This document shows, piece after piece, positions 34,592-42,698 of a stretch of 64,000 nt of DNA; the stretch's first letter is position 1, and the number at the start of each line of letters is the position of its first letter. Origin of the DNA: Williamsia serinedens (lineage in GTDB: Bacteria; Actinomycetota; Actinomycetes; Mycobacteriales; Mycobacteriaceae). The position numbers and the translations under genes were made by a program. The notes below the pieces were generated by a model. It ran no database searches and was not told the DNA's origin. It was given only the letters and a program-made list of their open reading frames with translations. The stretch spans positions 124,001-188,000 of the forward strand of contig NZ_JAMTCG010000004.1 of the NCBI RefSeq assembly GCF_024171725.1, written 5' to 3'.

Positions 34592-36700
34592 ATGCAGACA
34601 GAACAGACACCGCACCTCACACCCGACCGTTCGGCGGTGGCGACACGCGTCATCGAGGCGCTCGCCGGGCCGGGCGCCGCGCTGCGCGACGACCAGCGCA
34701 CCGCTGTCGCCGCGCTGGTGACACCGGCTGCGCGCGTGCTGGTCGTCCAGGCCACCGGCTGGGGGAAGTCGGCGGTGTACTGGGCCGCGACCGCGATCCT
34801 GCGCGCCGAGGGCGCCGGTCCGACGCTCATCGTGTCGCCACTGCTGTCGCTCATGCGCGACCAGGTCGCCGCCGCCGAGCGAGCGGGACTGCGTGCGGCC
34901 ACGGTCAACTCGAGCAACGTCGACGACTGGTCGGCCGTCGAGTCCGATCTGCGCGACGGCGCGCTCGACGTGCTGCTGGTGTCCCCGGAACGCTTGGCCA
35001 ACCCCGGGTTCGGACGCCGCGTGCTCGACGCGGTCGCCACCCGGCTCGGGATGCTCGTCATCGACGAGGCGCACTCGATCTCGGACTGGGGCCACGACTT
35101 CCGTCCGGACTACCGCCGCGTCGCCGACATCCTGTCCTCGACCGATCCCGCGATGCCCGTGCTCGCCACCACCGCGACCGCGAACGAGCGGGTGACCGAG
35201 GACGTGGCCCGTCAACTCGGCGAGGCCACCCTCGTCCTGCGTGGACCGCTCGCGCGACGGTCGTTGACGCTCAACGTGACCCCGTCGATGAGTCCCCTGG
35301 ATCGCTACGCCTGGGTGGCACAGAACCTCGACCGACTGCCCGGCTCGGGCATCGTCTACGTCCTGACCGTCGCCGACGCCGACCGGCTCGTCGCGGCGAT
35401 CCGGACCATGCACGGCGACGGCGTCGCGGTGGCCGCCTACACCGGCCAGCTCGACACCGACCGCCGTCACGAACTCGAGGACGCGCTGCGCGACAACCAG
35501 CTGAAGGCGCTGGTCGCGACCTCGGCGCTCGGGATGGGGTACGACAAGCCCGATCTCGGCTTCGTCGTGCACGTCGGCTCGCCGCCGTCGCCGGTGTCGT
35601 ACTACCAGCAGGTCGGTCGCGCCGGACGCGCGATCGACGAGGCCATCGTGGTACTGCTCCCGTCCTCGGCTGACGCCGGCATCTGGGACCACTTCGCGAC
35701 CGCCACCATCCCCGATCCGCGACAGATGGACGCCGTCCTGTCGGAGCTGCGCTCCGCCGACCCCGACGACCCGCCGTCGGCCATCGCACTGGAGGCGTCG
35801 ACCGGCATCCGCCGCACGCGCGTCGATCTGATGCTCAAGCAGCTCGCCGTCGACGGCGCCGTGGAGCGCGTCGAGCGCGGATGGCGCGCCACCGATCGCG
35901 AATGGCACTACGACGCAGCCCATTACGACGGGATCATCGCCACCCGCCGCCGCGAGGCGGACATCATGCGGGCCTACACCCGCGGTGACCGCTGTCTCAT
36001 GGCGCTGCTGGTCGAGTCACTCGACGACCCCGAGGTCGGCGACTGCGGTCGGTGTTCGGTGTGCCGCGGGGCGCTGTCGCCGGGGCTGTCGGAGACCGCC
36101 GACGCCGGTACCGCCCGCTCGATCGCGGGCGCGCTGCGGTCCGACGCGCTCGAACTGACACCCCGGAAGATGTGGCCCGGCGGGGTGTTCGGGGCGAAGG
36201 GACGCATCCCGGCCCATCTCGCCGCCGATCCGGGCCGGATCCTCGTCCACGCCGACGCCCCGGAGTGGGCGGACACCCTGGTCGCCGCCCGCCGCGGCGA
36301 GGACGACGCGGTCGAGGAGGTGTGCGCCGCCGCGGTCCGCACGCTGTCGCGGTGGCGGTCGGAATGGGCCGCGCGGCCCGAGATCGCGGTGACACTGACG
36401 CTCACCGGTGGTGACCTGGCGGGACGGCTCGCCGACCATCTCGCCGCGGTCGGGTCGCTCGGCCGCGCCGATCAACCGGTCGACGGCGCGGTCGACATCG
36501 ATCGTGAGGCGTCCGGCGCCGAGGAGGCCGCGCAGTGGCGTGCCGCGATGGGGCCCGCGCCGTCCGAGGTCGTGGGCCGTGCGGTCCTCCTCGTCGTGGA
36601 CGCGAGCCGGTCGGGATGGCCGGTGACGGTGGCCGCGGCGCACCTGCGCGACGCCGGTGCCGACCGCGTCCTACCGCTGCTGATCCACCGGCCCGCCTGA
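34592..36700 (+). CDS. rqlH: RecQ-like DNA helicase with C-terminal phosphoribosyltransferase-like domain
   Basis: 702 residues. Helicase motifs: Q/motif 0 LRDDQRTAV, Walker A ATGWGKS (Lys 59), DEAH, TTATA, and motif VI QVGRAGRA. Four Cys (one in GDRCLMAL near 467; CGRCSVC near 485-491) form the zinc site. RQC and HRDC domains are absent; instead the last ~50 residues, VVGRAVLLVVDASRSGWP then AAHLRDAGADRVLPL, resemble a phosphoribosyltransferase. This layout is that described for mycobacterial RqlH, a 3'-5' helicase. It probably acts in DNA repair. It has its own promoter region, with TAGCGT about 9 bases before ATG. Confidence 0.88.
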   Translation: MQTEQTPHLTPDRSAVATRVIEALAGPGAALRDDQRTAVAALVTPAARVLVVQATGWGKSAVYWAATAILRAEGAGPTLIVSPLLSLMRDQVAAAERAGLRAATVNSSNVDDWSAVESDLRDGALDVLLVSPERLANPGFGRRVLDAVATRLGMLVIDEAHSISDWGHDFRPDYRRVADILSSTDPAMPVLATTATANERVTEDVARQLGEATLVLRGPLARRSLTLNVTPSMSPLDRYAWVAQNLDRLPGSGIVYVLTVADADRLVAAIRTMHGDGVAVAAYTGQLDTDRRHELEDALRDNQLKALVATSALGMGYDKPDLGFVVHVGSPPSPVSYYQQVGRAGRAIDEAIVVLLPSSADAGIWDHFATATIPDPRQMDAVLSELRSADPDDPPSAIALEASTGIRRTRVDLMLKQLAVDGAVERVERGWRATDREWHYDAAHYDGIIATRRREADIMRAYTRGDRCLMALLVESLDDPEVGDCGRCSVCRGALSPGLSETADAGTARSIAGALRSDALELTPRKMWPGGVFGAKGRIPAHLAADPGRILVHADAPEWADTLVAARRGEDDAVEEVCAAAVRTLSRWRSEWAARPEIAVTLTLTGGDLAGRLADHLAAVGSLGRADQPVDGAVDIDREASGAEEAAQWRAAMGPAPSEVVGRAVLLVVDASRSGWPVTVAAAHLRDAGADRVLPLLIHRPA

Positions 36701-36704
36701 CGGG

Positions 36705-37793
36705 TCAGTCCCGCCAGGCGCCGCGGACGTACTGCGGACGGTAGGGCGCCTCGTGGTGGTCGAGCCCGAGCGTGTGGGCCGCCCGCAGCGGCCACGCCGG
36801 GTCCCGCAGCGCCGCCCGGGCGAGGAAGACGGCGTCGGCCTGCCCGGTCGTCAGGATCGTCTCGGCCTGGTCGGCGTCGGTGACGAGTCCGACCGCCGCC
36901 GTGGCGACGGACGCCTTCTCTCGGATCTGCGCCGCGAACGGCACCTGATAGCCCGGCCCGACCGGGATGTCGGCCAGGACGTTGCCGCCGGTCGAGGCGT
37001 CGACGAGGTCGACCCCCACGTCCGCGAGCCGCTGCGCCAGCACCACCGAGTCGTCACCCGACCAGCCACCGTCGGTCCAGTCGGTGGAGGAGATGCGGAC
37101 GAACAGCGGTTTGCCGGCCGGCCAGGCGTCGCGCACAGCCTCGGCGACCTCGATCATCAGCCGCATCCGGCCGTCCAGATCGCCGCCGTATGCGTCGTCG
37201 CGGTGATTCGACAGCGGCGACAGGAACTCGTGCAGCAGGTACCCGTGCGCGGCGTGGATCTCGACGACGTCGAATCCGGCGTCGTCCGCCCGACGGGCCG
37301 CGTCGGCGAATGCCCGCACCACATCGGCGTTCTCGTCGACGGTCAGCGCACGGGGAGTCGCGTATCCCTCGAAAGCCTCGGCCGACGGCGCGACCGTCTG
37401 CCAGCCGCCCTCGGACTCCGGGACCGATCCCTCACCGTCGGCGAACGGCGAGAACGTCGACGCCTTGCGCCCGGCGTGGGCGAGTTGGACGCCGGCCCGG
37501 GAGTCCTGCGCGTGGATGAAGTCGACGATGCGAGACCACGCACGGGCCTGCTCGTCGGTCCAGATGCCCGCGTCCTCCGGGCTGATCCGCCCGTCGGGGG
37601 TCACGGCAGCGGCCTCGGTCATCACCAGTCCGAAGCCACCGATCGCGTGCGACCCGAGGTGGGCGAGATGCCAGTCACCCGGCATGCCGTCACGCTGGAA
37701 GCAGCTGTACTGACACATCGGCGACAGCCACACACGGTTGTCGATCGTGACGTCGCGCAGGGTCAGCGGGGTGAAGAGGGTCGGTGCGTTCAC
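36705..37793 (-). CDS. NADH:flavin oxidoreductase, old yellow enzyme family (YqjM-like)
   Basis: 362 residues, an FMN TIM-barrel. Features of the YqjM class: MCQYSC near the N-terminus (flavin-tuning Cys), GVQLAHAGRKAS, HAAHGYLLHEFLSPLSNHR and YGGDLDGRMRL. Such enzymes reduce activated C=C bonds of enones, maleimides or nitro-olefins. I prefer GTG at 37793 (MNAPTLFTPL) over the TTG at 37805. It converges with rqlH; the two stops are 4 bases apart. Confidence 0.88.
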   Translation of the reverse strand: MNAPTLFTPLTLRDVTIDNRVWLSPMCQYSCFQRDGMPGDWHLAHLGSHAIGGFGLVMTEAAAVTPDGRISPEDAGIWTDEQARAWSRIVDFIHAQDSRAGVQLAHAGRKASTFSPFADGEGSVPESEGGWQTVAPSAEAFEGYATPRALTVDENADVVRAFADAARRADDAGFDVVEIHAAHGYLLHEFLSPLSNHRDDAYGGDLDGRMRLMIEVAEAVRDAWPAGKPLFVRISSTDWTDGGWSGDDSVVLAQRLADVGVDLVDASTGGNVLADIPVGPGYQVPFAAQIREKASVATAAVGLVTDADQAETILTTGQADAVFLARAALRDPAWPLRAAHTLGLDHHEAPYRPQYVRGAWRD

Positions 37794-37849
37794 GCAGAGG
37801 TGCAACCGGACCGCGGTCTGCGCTCATTCCCCGCGACGTCCCACGTCAC

Positions 37850-38980
37850 TCAGCGATGCGTGAGCTCCGACAACTCCATCGCCGCGCGCCGGCGGATGGG
37901 CGGGACCGACAGCGCGGCGCGGATCATCCCGTTCCGTGCGTGCCGGACGGCGCTCCCCCGGGTGGTCGCGGCGCGGGTCATCCGGTCGGTGAGCGCGAGA
38001 ACCCGTCGCGCGACAGGACGTCGTCGCTTCTCGTACTCGCCGAGAGCACCTCCCGCGGTAACGGTCTCGGCGAGCGCGACGGCATCCTGGACACCGATGT
38101 TCATGCCCTGCCCGCCGGCCGGTGAATGCACGTGGGCGGCGTCGCCGACCAGCACGACGGACCCCTGGTGATAGGACTCGGCGAGCCGGTGGTGCACGTG
38201 GAACCGACCGCTCCAGGCGACGTCGTGGACGGTCGCCGATCCACCGCGTCGGGTGAGCAGCGCCTCGATCTCGGATGCGGTGGGGTGCCGGGGCGCGTCG
38301 TCGAGGGTGGCCACGACGCGGAAGCGGTCGTCGGGCAGCGGTGCGACCACCGCGAGGCCGTCCGGCGCGAAGGTCAACGACACCGTGTCCCGTGCGACCG
38401 GCCAGTCCATGGAGACGTCGGCGAGGACGAACGACTGCTCGTACCCACTGCCCGGGAAGCCGATGCCCGCCATCTTCCGCACGGTGCTGTGCATCCCGTC
38501 GGCGCCGACGACGACGTCGGGCCGGGCGGTCTCCCCCGACGCGAGCCGCACGGTGGCCCGGCCCGCGTCGTCGACGGCCAGATCCGTCACGGCGCTGTCC
38601 CACTCCACGGCGACGTCGAGCGCGGCGAGTCGGTCCCGCAGGATCGACTCGGTGTCGGCCTGCGAGATCATCGACGTCCAGGGATAGCGGGTCGGCAGGC
38701 CGCCGAAGCTCAACCGCGCCACCGACCGCGCCCCGTCGCGGATGTCGAACCGCGGAACCCGCAGCGCGCGGGCGCCGATCGCGTCGCCGACGCCCAGCGG
38801 CTCCAGCACCTCCAGCGTCCGCGGATGGATGACCGCCGCACGGGAGGTGTTGGCGCCCTCCGTCGCCGCGTCCACCACTCGGACGTCGACCCCGGCCCGT
38901 CGCAGTCCGATCGCCGCCGTCAGGCCGGTGGGTCCGGCCCCGACGACGAGTGCGGTGCGTGGTGCCGTCGATGTCATCAT
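37850..38980 (-). CDS. FAD-dependent aromatic monooxygenase (PHBH-like)
   Basis: 376 residues. N-terminal FAD motif VVGAGPTGLTAAIGLRRAG, the middle DG motif VVVGADGMHSTVRK, and the third FAD motif LVGDAAHVHSPAGGQGMN are intact. Enzymes of this class hydroxylate phenolic or polyketide-like compounds using NAD(P)H and O2. It is divergent from a TetR gene; a TetR-type operator overlaps its -35 box. TAAAGT (38987-38992, minus strand) lies 6 bases before the start, so it is leaderless. It may act in resistance to, or breakdown of, the regulator's ligand. Confidence 0.88.
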   Translation of the reverse strand: MMTSTAPRTALVVGAGPTGLTAAIGLRRAGVDVRVVDAATEGANTSRAAVIHPRTLEVLEPLGVGDAIGARALRVPRFDIRDGARSVARLSFGGLPTRYPWTSMISQADTESILRDRLAALDVAVEWDSAVTDLAVDDAGRATVRLASGETARPDVVVGADGMHSTVRKMAGIGFPGSGYEQSFVLADVSMDWPVARDTVSLTFAPDGLAVVAPLPDDRFRVVATLDDAPRHPTASEIEALLTRRGGSATVHDVAWSGRFHVHHRLAESYHQGSVVLVGDAAHVHSPAGGQGMNIGVQDAVALAETVTAGGALGEYEKRRRPVARRVLALTDRMTRAATTRGSAVRHARNGMIRAALSVPPIRRRAAMELSELTHR

Positions 38981-38986
38981 GCGTTG

Positions 38987-39015
38987 ACTTTAGGCCGGTC
39001 GAGACGTGCGGTCAA
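38987..39015 (-). promoter_or_regulatory. promoter of the FAD monooxygenase
   Basis: On the minus strand, TTGACC (39010-39015), a 17-base spacer and TAAAGT (38987-38992) make a near-consensus housekeeping promoter. The expected transcription start is at or next to the A of the ATG at 38980. Confidence 0.75.
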
Positions 39016-39026
39016 CGGTCGTTGAC
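39011..39026. promoter_or_regulatory. inverted-repeat operator for the TetR regulator
   Basis: GTCAACG-GT-CGTTGAC is a perfect 7-2-7 inverted repeat. It covers the -35 box of the monooxygenase promoter and abuts the TAGACT box of the tetR gene. A third half-site CGTTGAC is at 38982-38988 over the monooxygenase -10 box. Binding would repress both genes. Confidence 0.75.
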
Positions 39027-39038
39027 TAGACTGGTGCG

Positions 39039-39605
39039 GTGCCGCCCTCCCGCCGTGACGCCGACGCCACGCGCGGTGCCCTCCTCGCCGCCGCGCGCGA
39101 CCGGTTCGCCCGCAGCGGGTTCGCCGCGACGACCGTGCGGGCGATCGCCACCGACGCGGGCGTCGACCCGGCCCTGATCGTCCGGTACTTCGGCGGCAAG
39201 CGCGGCCTCTACGACGCGGCGGTGCAGGTCGATCTCGACCTGCCCGACTTCACCGACGTCCGGCGGGACGAGCTCGGACGCGCGGTGGTCGAGGCGTTCC
39301 TGGACCGCTGGGACGGTGATGCCGGGGAACCACTGCGCGTGCTGCTCGGCGCGGCGGGCACCGACGGCGAGGCCGCGGACCGCATGCGCGCCACCTTCGA
39401 CCACCAGGTACGGCCGGCGATCGCCGCGGCGCGCATCGCCCGGGGCGGAGCTCCACACGTCGAGGTGGTCGTCGCGACGTTGATCGGTCTCGCCACCCTG
39501 CGCTACCTCGTACGCGTCCCCGAGGTCGTCGCGCTCAGCAGGCGACAGATCGTCGACCGGTTCGCCCCGACGGTGCAATGGCACCTCACCGGCCACGGCG
39601 ACTGA
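39039..39605 (+). CDS. TetR-family transcriptional regulator
   Basis: 188 residues. The N-terminal helix-turn-helix reads FARSGFAATTVRAIATDAGV then LIVRYFGGKRGLYDAA, standard for TetR. The C-terminal ligand domain resembles the TetR_C_17/PsrA-like groups. GTG at 39039 lies 6 bases after a TAGACT box, so leaderless. It probably represses itself and the divergent FAD monooxygenase, with release by a small aromatic or lipophilic ligand. Confidence 0.9.
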   Translation: MPPSRRDADATRGALLAAARDRFARSGFAATTVRAIATDAGVDPALIVRYFGGKRGLYDAAVQVDLDLPDFTDVRRDELGRAVVEAFLDRWDGDAGEPLRVLLGAAGTDGEAADRMRATFDHQVRPAIAAARIARGGAPHVEVVVATLIGLATLRYLVRVPEVVALSRRQIVDRFAPTVQWHLTGHGD

Positions 39606-39649
39606 CCGGCCCACGGCGACGGATCCGGTTCCCGCCTACAGTGCGTGAC

Positions 39650-40135
39650 GTGCCCACCCCCGACTTCATCCTCGATCTGCGCGCGAAGATCGGCCACGCG
39701 CCGCTGTGGCTGTCGGGGGTCACCGCCGTGGTGTTGCGCGACCCGGACGCCGCGCCGCGGACCGACGTCCTGCTCGTCCGCCGCGCCGACACCGGCGCAT
39801 GGACGCCGGTCACCGGGATCATCGATCCGGGCGAGGAACCGGCCGTCGCGGCCGCGCGTGAGGTGACCGAGGAAGCGGGGTGCGAGGCCGTCGCCGAGCG
39901 CCTCGCCGCCGTGGGTGTCACCGACCCGATCACCTACCCCAACGGCGACGTGTCGCAGTACCTCGACCTCACGTTCCGGATGCGGTGGACCGCAGGCGAA
40001 CCCGCGATCGGCGACGACGAGAACACCGAGTGCGGCTGGTTCCCGCTCGACGCCCTGCCGCCCATGTCCGCCGAGATGCGGCGCCGGATCGCCGCCGCCG
40101 TCGACGACCGTCCCGGCGCGGTGTTCCGGACCTAG
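39650..40135 (+). CDS. NUDIX hydrolase
   Basis: 161 residues. The Nudix box is complete: G-x5-E-x7-REV-x-EE-x-G in GIIDPGEEPAVAAAREV followed by TEEAGC. It hydrolyses a nucleoside-diphosphate-linked compound; the exact substrate is not predictable. GTG at 39650 lies 7 bases after TACAGT (39637-39642); an alternative GTG is at 39641. The stop overlaps the convergent hydrolase stop by 4 bases. Confidence 0.87.
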   Translation: MPTPDFILDLRAKIGHAPLWLSGVTAVVLRDPDAAPRTDVLLVRRADTGAWTPVTGIIDPGEEPAVAAAREVTEEAGCEAVAERLAAVGVTDPITYPNGDVSQYLDLTFRMRWTAGEPAIGDDENTECGWFPLDALPPMSAEMRRRIAAAVDDRPGAVFRT

Positions 40136-40782
40136 GCCGGCCGGGCGTCGCCGAACAGGGCGATCGCCGCGTCCAGGTCGACGACGTCGGCGTACTTCGC
40201 CTGCAGATCCAGCAGATTCGCGTCGTGGATCGCGGCGGTCCGGTCACCGCACGCGTCGGCGACGACGATCGGCGCGAAGCCGTGAGCGATCGCGTCGGTG
40301 GCGGTGGCCCGCACGCACCCGCTGGTCGACAGGCCGCAGATCACGAGGGTGTCGATGCGCCGCGCGGTCAGCGTCGCCGCGAGCGACGTCCCGCTGAACG
40401 CGCTCGCGTACTGCTTGGTCACGACGGTCTCACCGGGCGCGGGCCGTGGGTGGTCGACGAGCTCGCCGAGCGGCGACCCGGCCGCGAACACCCGCAGCGA
40501 CGGGATCTTGCGGACGAAGAGCCCGCCGTCGACGACCTCGCCTGTCTCCGGGTCGATCTGGTACTCGACGCGGGTGAAGACGACCGGCACCCCGAGACCA
40601 CGGGCCGCGTCGACAAGCCGCCCGCACGCCGCCACCGCATCCTCGACCGGCGCCCGCAGCGGCGATCCGTCCTCGGTGTAGGCGCGGGCGAGGTCGATGA
40701 CGAGGACGGCGGGACGTTCCCCCACACCCACCGACCCGGCGAAGCCCGAGGCCCGGTAGTCGTCGATCGGACCCGGTGTCAC
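40132..40782 (-). CDS. isochorismatase-fold cysteine hydrolase (N-carbamoylsarcosine amidase-like)
   Basis: 216 residues. The catalytic triad of the family is visible: Asp 30 (VLVIDLARAY), Lys 123 (VVTKQYASAF) and Cys 156 (GLSTSGCVRATATDA). The pattern is closest to N-carbamoylsarcosine amidohydrolase and maleamate amidase. Its GTG overlaps the hyuB stop as GTGA, so it is the last gene of the hydantoinase operon. An amidase next to HyuAB fits ring opening of a hydantoin or lactam followed by removal of ammonia/CO2; the actual substrate is unknown. Confidence 0.85.
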   Translation of the reverse strand: MTPGPIDDYRASGFAGSVGVGERPAVLVIDLARAYTEDGSPLRAPVEDAVAACGRLVDAARGLGVPVVFTRVEYQIDPETGEVVDGGLFVRKIPSLRVFAAGSPLGELVDHPRPAPGETVVTKQYASAFSGTSLAATLTARRIDTLVICGLSTSGCVRATATDAIAHGFAPIVVADACGDRTAAIHDANLLDLQAKYADVVDLDAAIALFGDARPA

Positions 40783-42662
40783 CGCCCCGACCGGGCCGTC
40801 ACCGGCGGACGCGGCGCCGGCAGCCCCGTCTCGGCCTCGCAGCGCTCGAGGATCTCCGGCATCTCCGGACCCATGTCGAACGTGGCGAGCTCGCCCCGCG
40901 AGGAACGGATCTCGTCACGACGCGCCTGCGTGGCCGCGGTGTCCACGACACCGTCGGCGTCGCAGACCACGCCGTAGCCGCCGGCCGCGCCGTCGACGGT
41001 GACGAGACCCCGTCGCACCTCGAGGGCGACCAGTTCGGGGTCGCGATCCAGCGGGTCACCCCAGCCGCCCCCACCCCAGGTGACGAAGTGCAGGACGTCA
41101 CCCGGGTACACGGGCGCGTCGTGGATCTTGCTCGGCAGGATCTCGACCTCGCCCGCGGCGCGCTGGATCCACTTCCGGCCGCGCGCACCGGGTTTGCCGC
41201 CGTTCACACCCCACGGGTAGGTCAGCCAGCGGTCGTCGTGGATGGCGATGGTCCCCGGCTGCTCGAAGTGGTAGGACACGTCGACACCGTTGCCGCCGCG
41301 GTGGACGCCCGCGCCGCCGGTGTCCGGGACGGTCTCCCAACGCTCCACCCGCAGCGGGTAGTACGACTCGAGGTACTCGCACGGGATGTTGACGAACGAC
41401 GGCCACAGCGAGTGCCCGTCGGGGCCGTCCCCGATCGGCCGCCCGGGGATGCCGCCGAACCCGATGGAGTACAGCTGGAACCACTCGCCGTCACGGGGAC
41501 CACCGTCGTAGTGGCCCGAGTACATGAAGTGCGGCGACGACGAGAACCCTGCCGCGTTGAGGATCTCGGGATTGCCCTGGCCGAGGAGCCCGCCGAACAG
41601 GTCGAAGACACGACCGATGCCGTGGTTGCGTCCGTTCAGCGCAGCGGGATACGCCGGTTTCCAGAACGAGTTGTCGGGGATGGTCACGTCGATCAGGGGA
41701 TAGAACCCGTCGTTCCAGAGGATCTGGGGATCGGCGACCGTGATGACGTAGATGCCGAAGAACATCCGGACGAGGTTCTCGTTGATGAAGTAGTTGATCG
41801 GTCCGACCGCCTGCGGCGCGTGCTCGGAGAAGTCGAGGTGGATCTTCTCGCCGTGCCGGGTCAGCTTGATGGTCAGCTGGTACGGCCCGTACCCGCAGCC
41901 GTCGTCACAGATCCAGTCGCTGAACTCGATGGTCTTCTCGTCGACGAACAACGTCGCGAGCAGCACCTTCATCGCCTGGTAGTTGCGGTCGAGCAGGGCG
42001 TCGAGCGCGGACAGGTAGGTCTCGACCCCGAACCGGTCACAGAGTTCGACGATGCGCCGCGACGCCGTCGTGCACGCCGCGACGAGACCGTTGAGGTCCG
42101 CGCGGTTCCAGTCGGGCATGCGGACCTGGTTGAGGATGATGTCGAGCGCGGTGTCGTTCAGCTCGCCGTGGTCGTACAGCTTGAACGGCGGGATCACCAC
42201 GCCCTCTTCGTAGATGGTGCGCGCGTCGGCAGGCATCGACGACGGCGTCTTGCCGCCGACGTCGGACATGTGGCCGAACATCGACGCCCACCCGACGACC
42301 CGCCCGCTGTGGAAGATCGGCAGCACGACGAGCCAGTCGTTGGCGTGGCTGATGGCCGCACCACAGGCGTACGGATCGGAGGTGAGCAGGATGTCGCCCT
42401 CGCCCACGGTCCCGTGGAAGTTGTCGAGGAAGTCGGGCACCGACAACCCGAACTGGCCGACGACCATCTTCCCGCTGGGGTCGGCGATGAGTGGGAACTC
42501 GTCGTGCTGCTCGCGGATGCCCGGGGACAGCGCGGTGCGGAAGAGCACCTCGTCCATCTCGTATCGGGCGTTGCGCAGGGCGTTCTCGATGATGTCGAGG
42601 GTCACCGGGTCGACGGTGGTCTTCTCGACGGGCTCGGTGGTGGTCTCGATGATGGTGGCCAT
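40779..42662 (-). CDS. hyuB: hydantoinase B / oxoprolinase-type subunit
   Basis: 627 residues of the HyuB family (VDPVTLDIIENALRNARYEMDEVL; TALSPGIREQHDEF; LLTSDPYACGAAISHANDW; TWGGGGWGDPLDRDP). With HyuA it makes an ATP-dependent enzyme; characterised relatives are N-methylhydantoinase, 5-oxoprolinase, caprolactamase and acetone/acetophenone carboxylases. ATG at 42662 lies 36 bases after the hyuA stop. Sequence alone does not separate amide hydrolysis from carboxylation here. Confidence 0.88.
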   Translation of the reverse strand: MATIIETTTEPVEKTTVDPVTLDIIENALRNARYEMDEVLFRTALSPGIREQHDEFPLIADPSGKMVVGQFGLSVPDFLDNFHGTVGEGDILLTSDPYACGAAISHANDWLVVLPIFHSGRVVGWASMFGHMSDVGGKTPSSMPADARTIYEEGVVIPPFKLYDHGELNDTALDIILNQVRMPDWNRADLNGLVAACTTASRRIVELCDRFGVETYLSALDALLDRNYQAMKVLLATLFVDEKTIEFSDWICDDGCGYGPYQLTIKLTRHGEKIHLDFSEHAPQAVGPINYFINENLVRMFFGIYVITVADPQILWNDGFYPLIDVTIPDNSFWKPAYPAALNGRNHGIGRVFDLFGGLLGQGNPEILNAAGFSSSPHFMYSGHYDGGPRDGEWFQLYSIGFGGIPGRPIGDGPDGHSLWPSFVNIPCEYLESYYPLRVERWETVPDTGGAGVHRGGNGVDVSYHFEQPGTIAIHDDRWLTYPWGVNGGKPGARGRKWIQRAAGEVEILPSKIHDAPVYPGDVLHFVTWGGGGWGDPLDRDPELVALEVRRGLVTVDGAAGGYGVVCDADGVVDTAATQARRDEIRSSRGELATFDMGPEMPEILERCEAETGLPAPRPPVTARSGR

Positions 42663-42698
42663 GAGGTTCTCCTGGTGCCGAGGTGTCCGGGGATGGTG

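Noticed and set aside
39641-39649. Alternative GTG start for the NUDIX gene
   Set aside because: It overlaps the presumed -10 box TACAGT; the start at 39650 fits the leaderless spacing better, though the choice is not certain.
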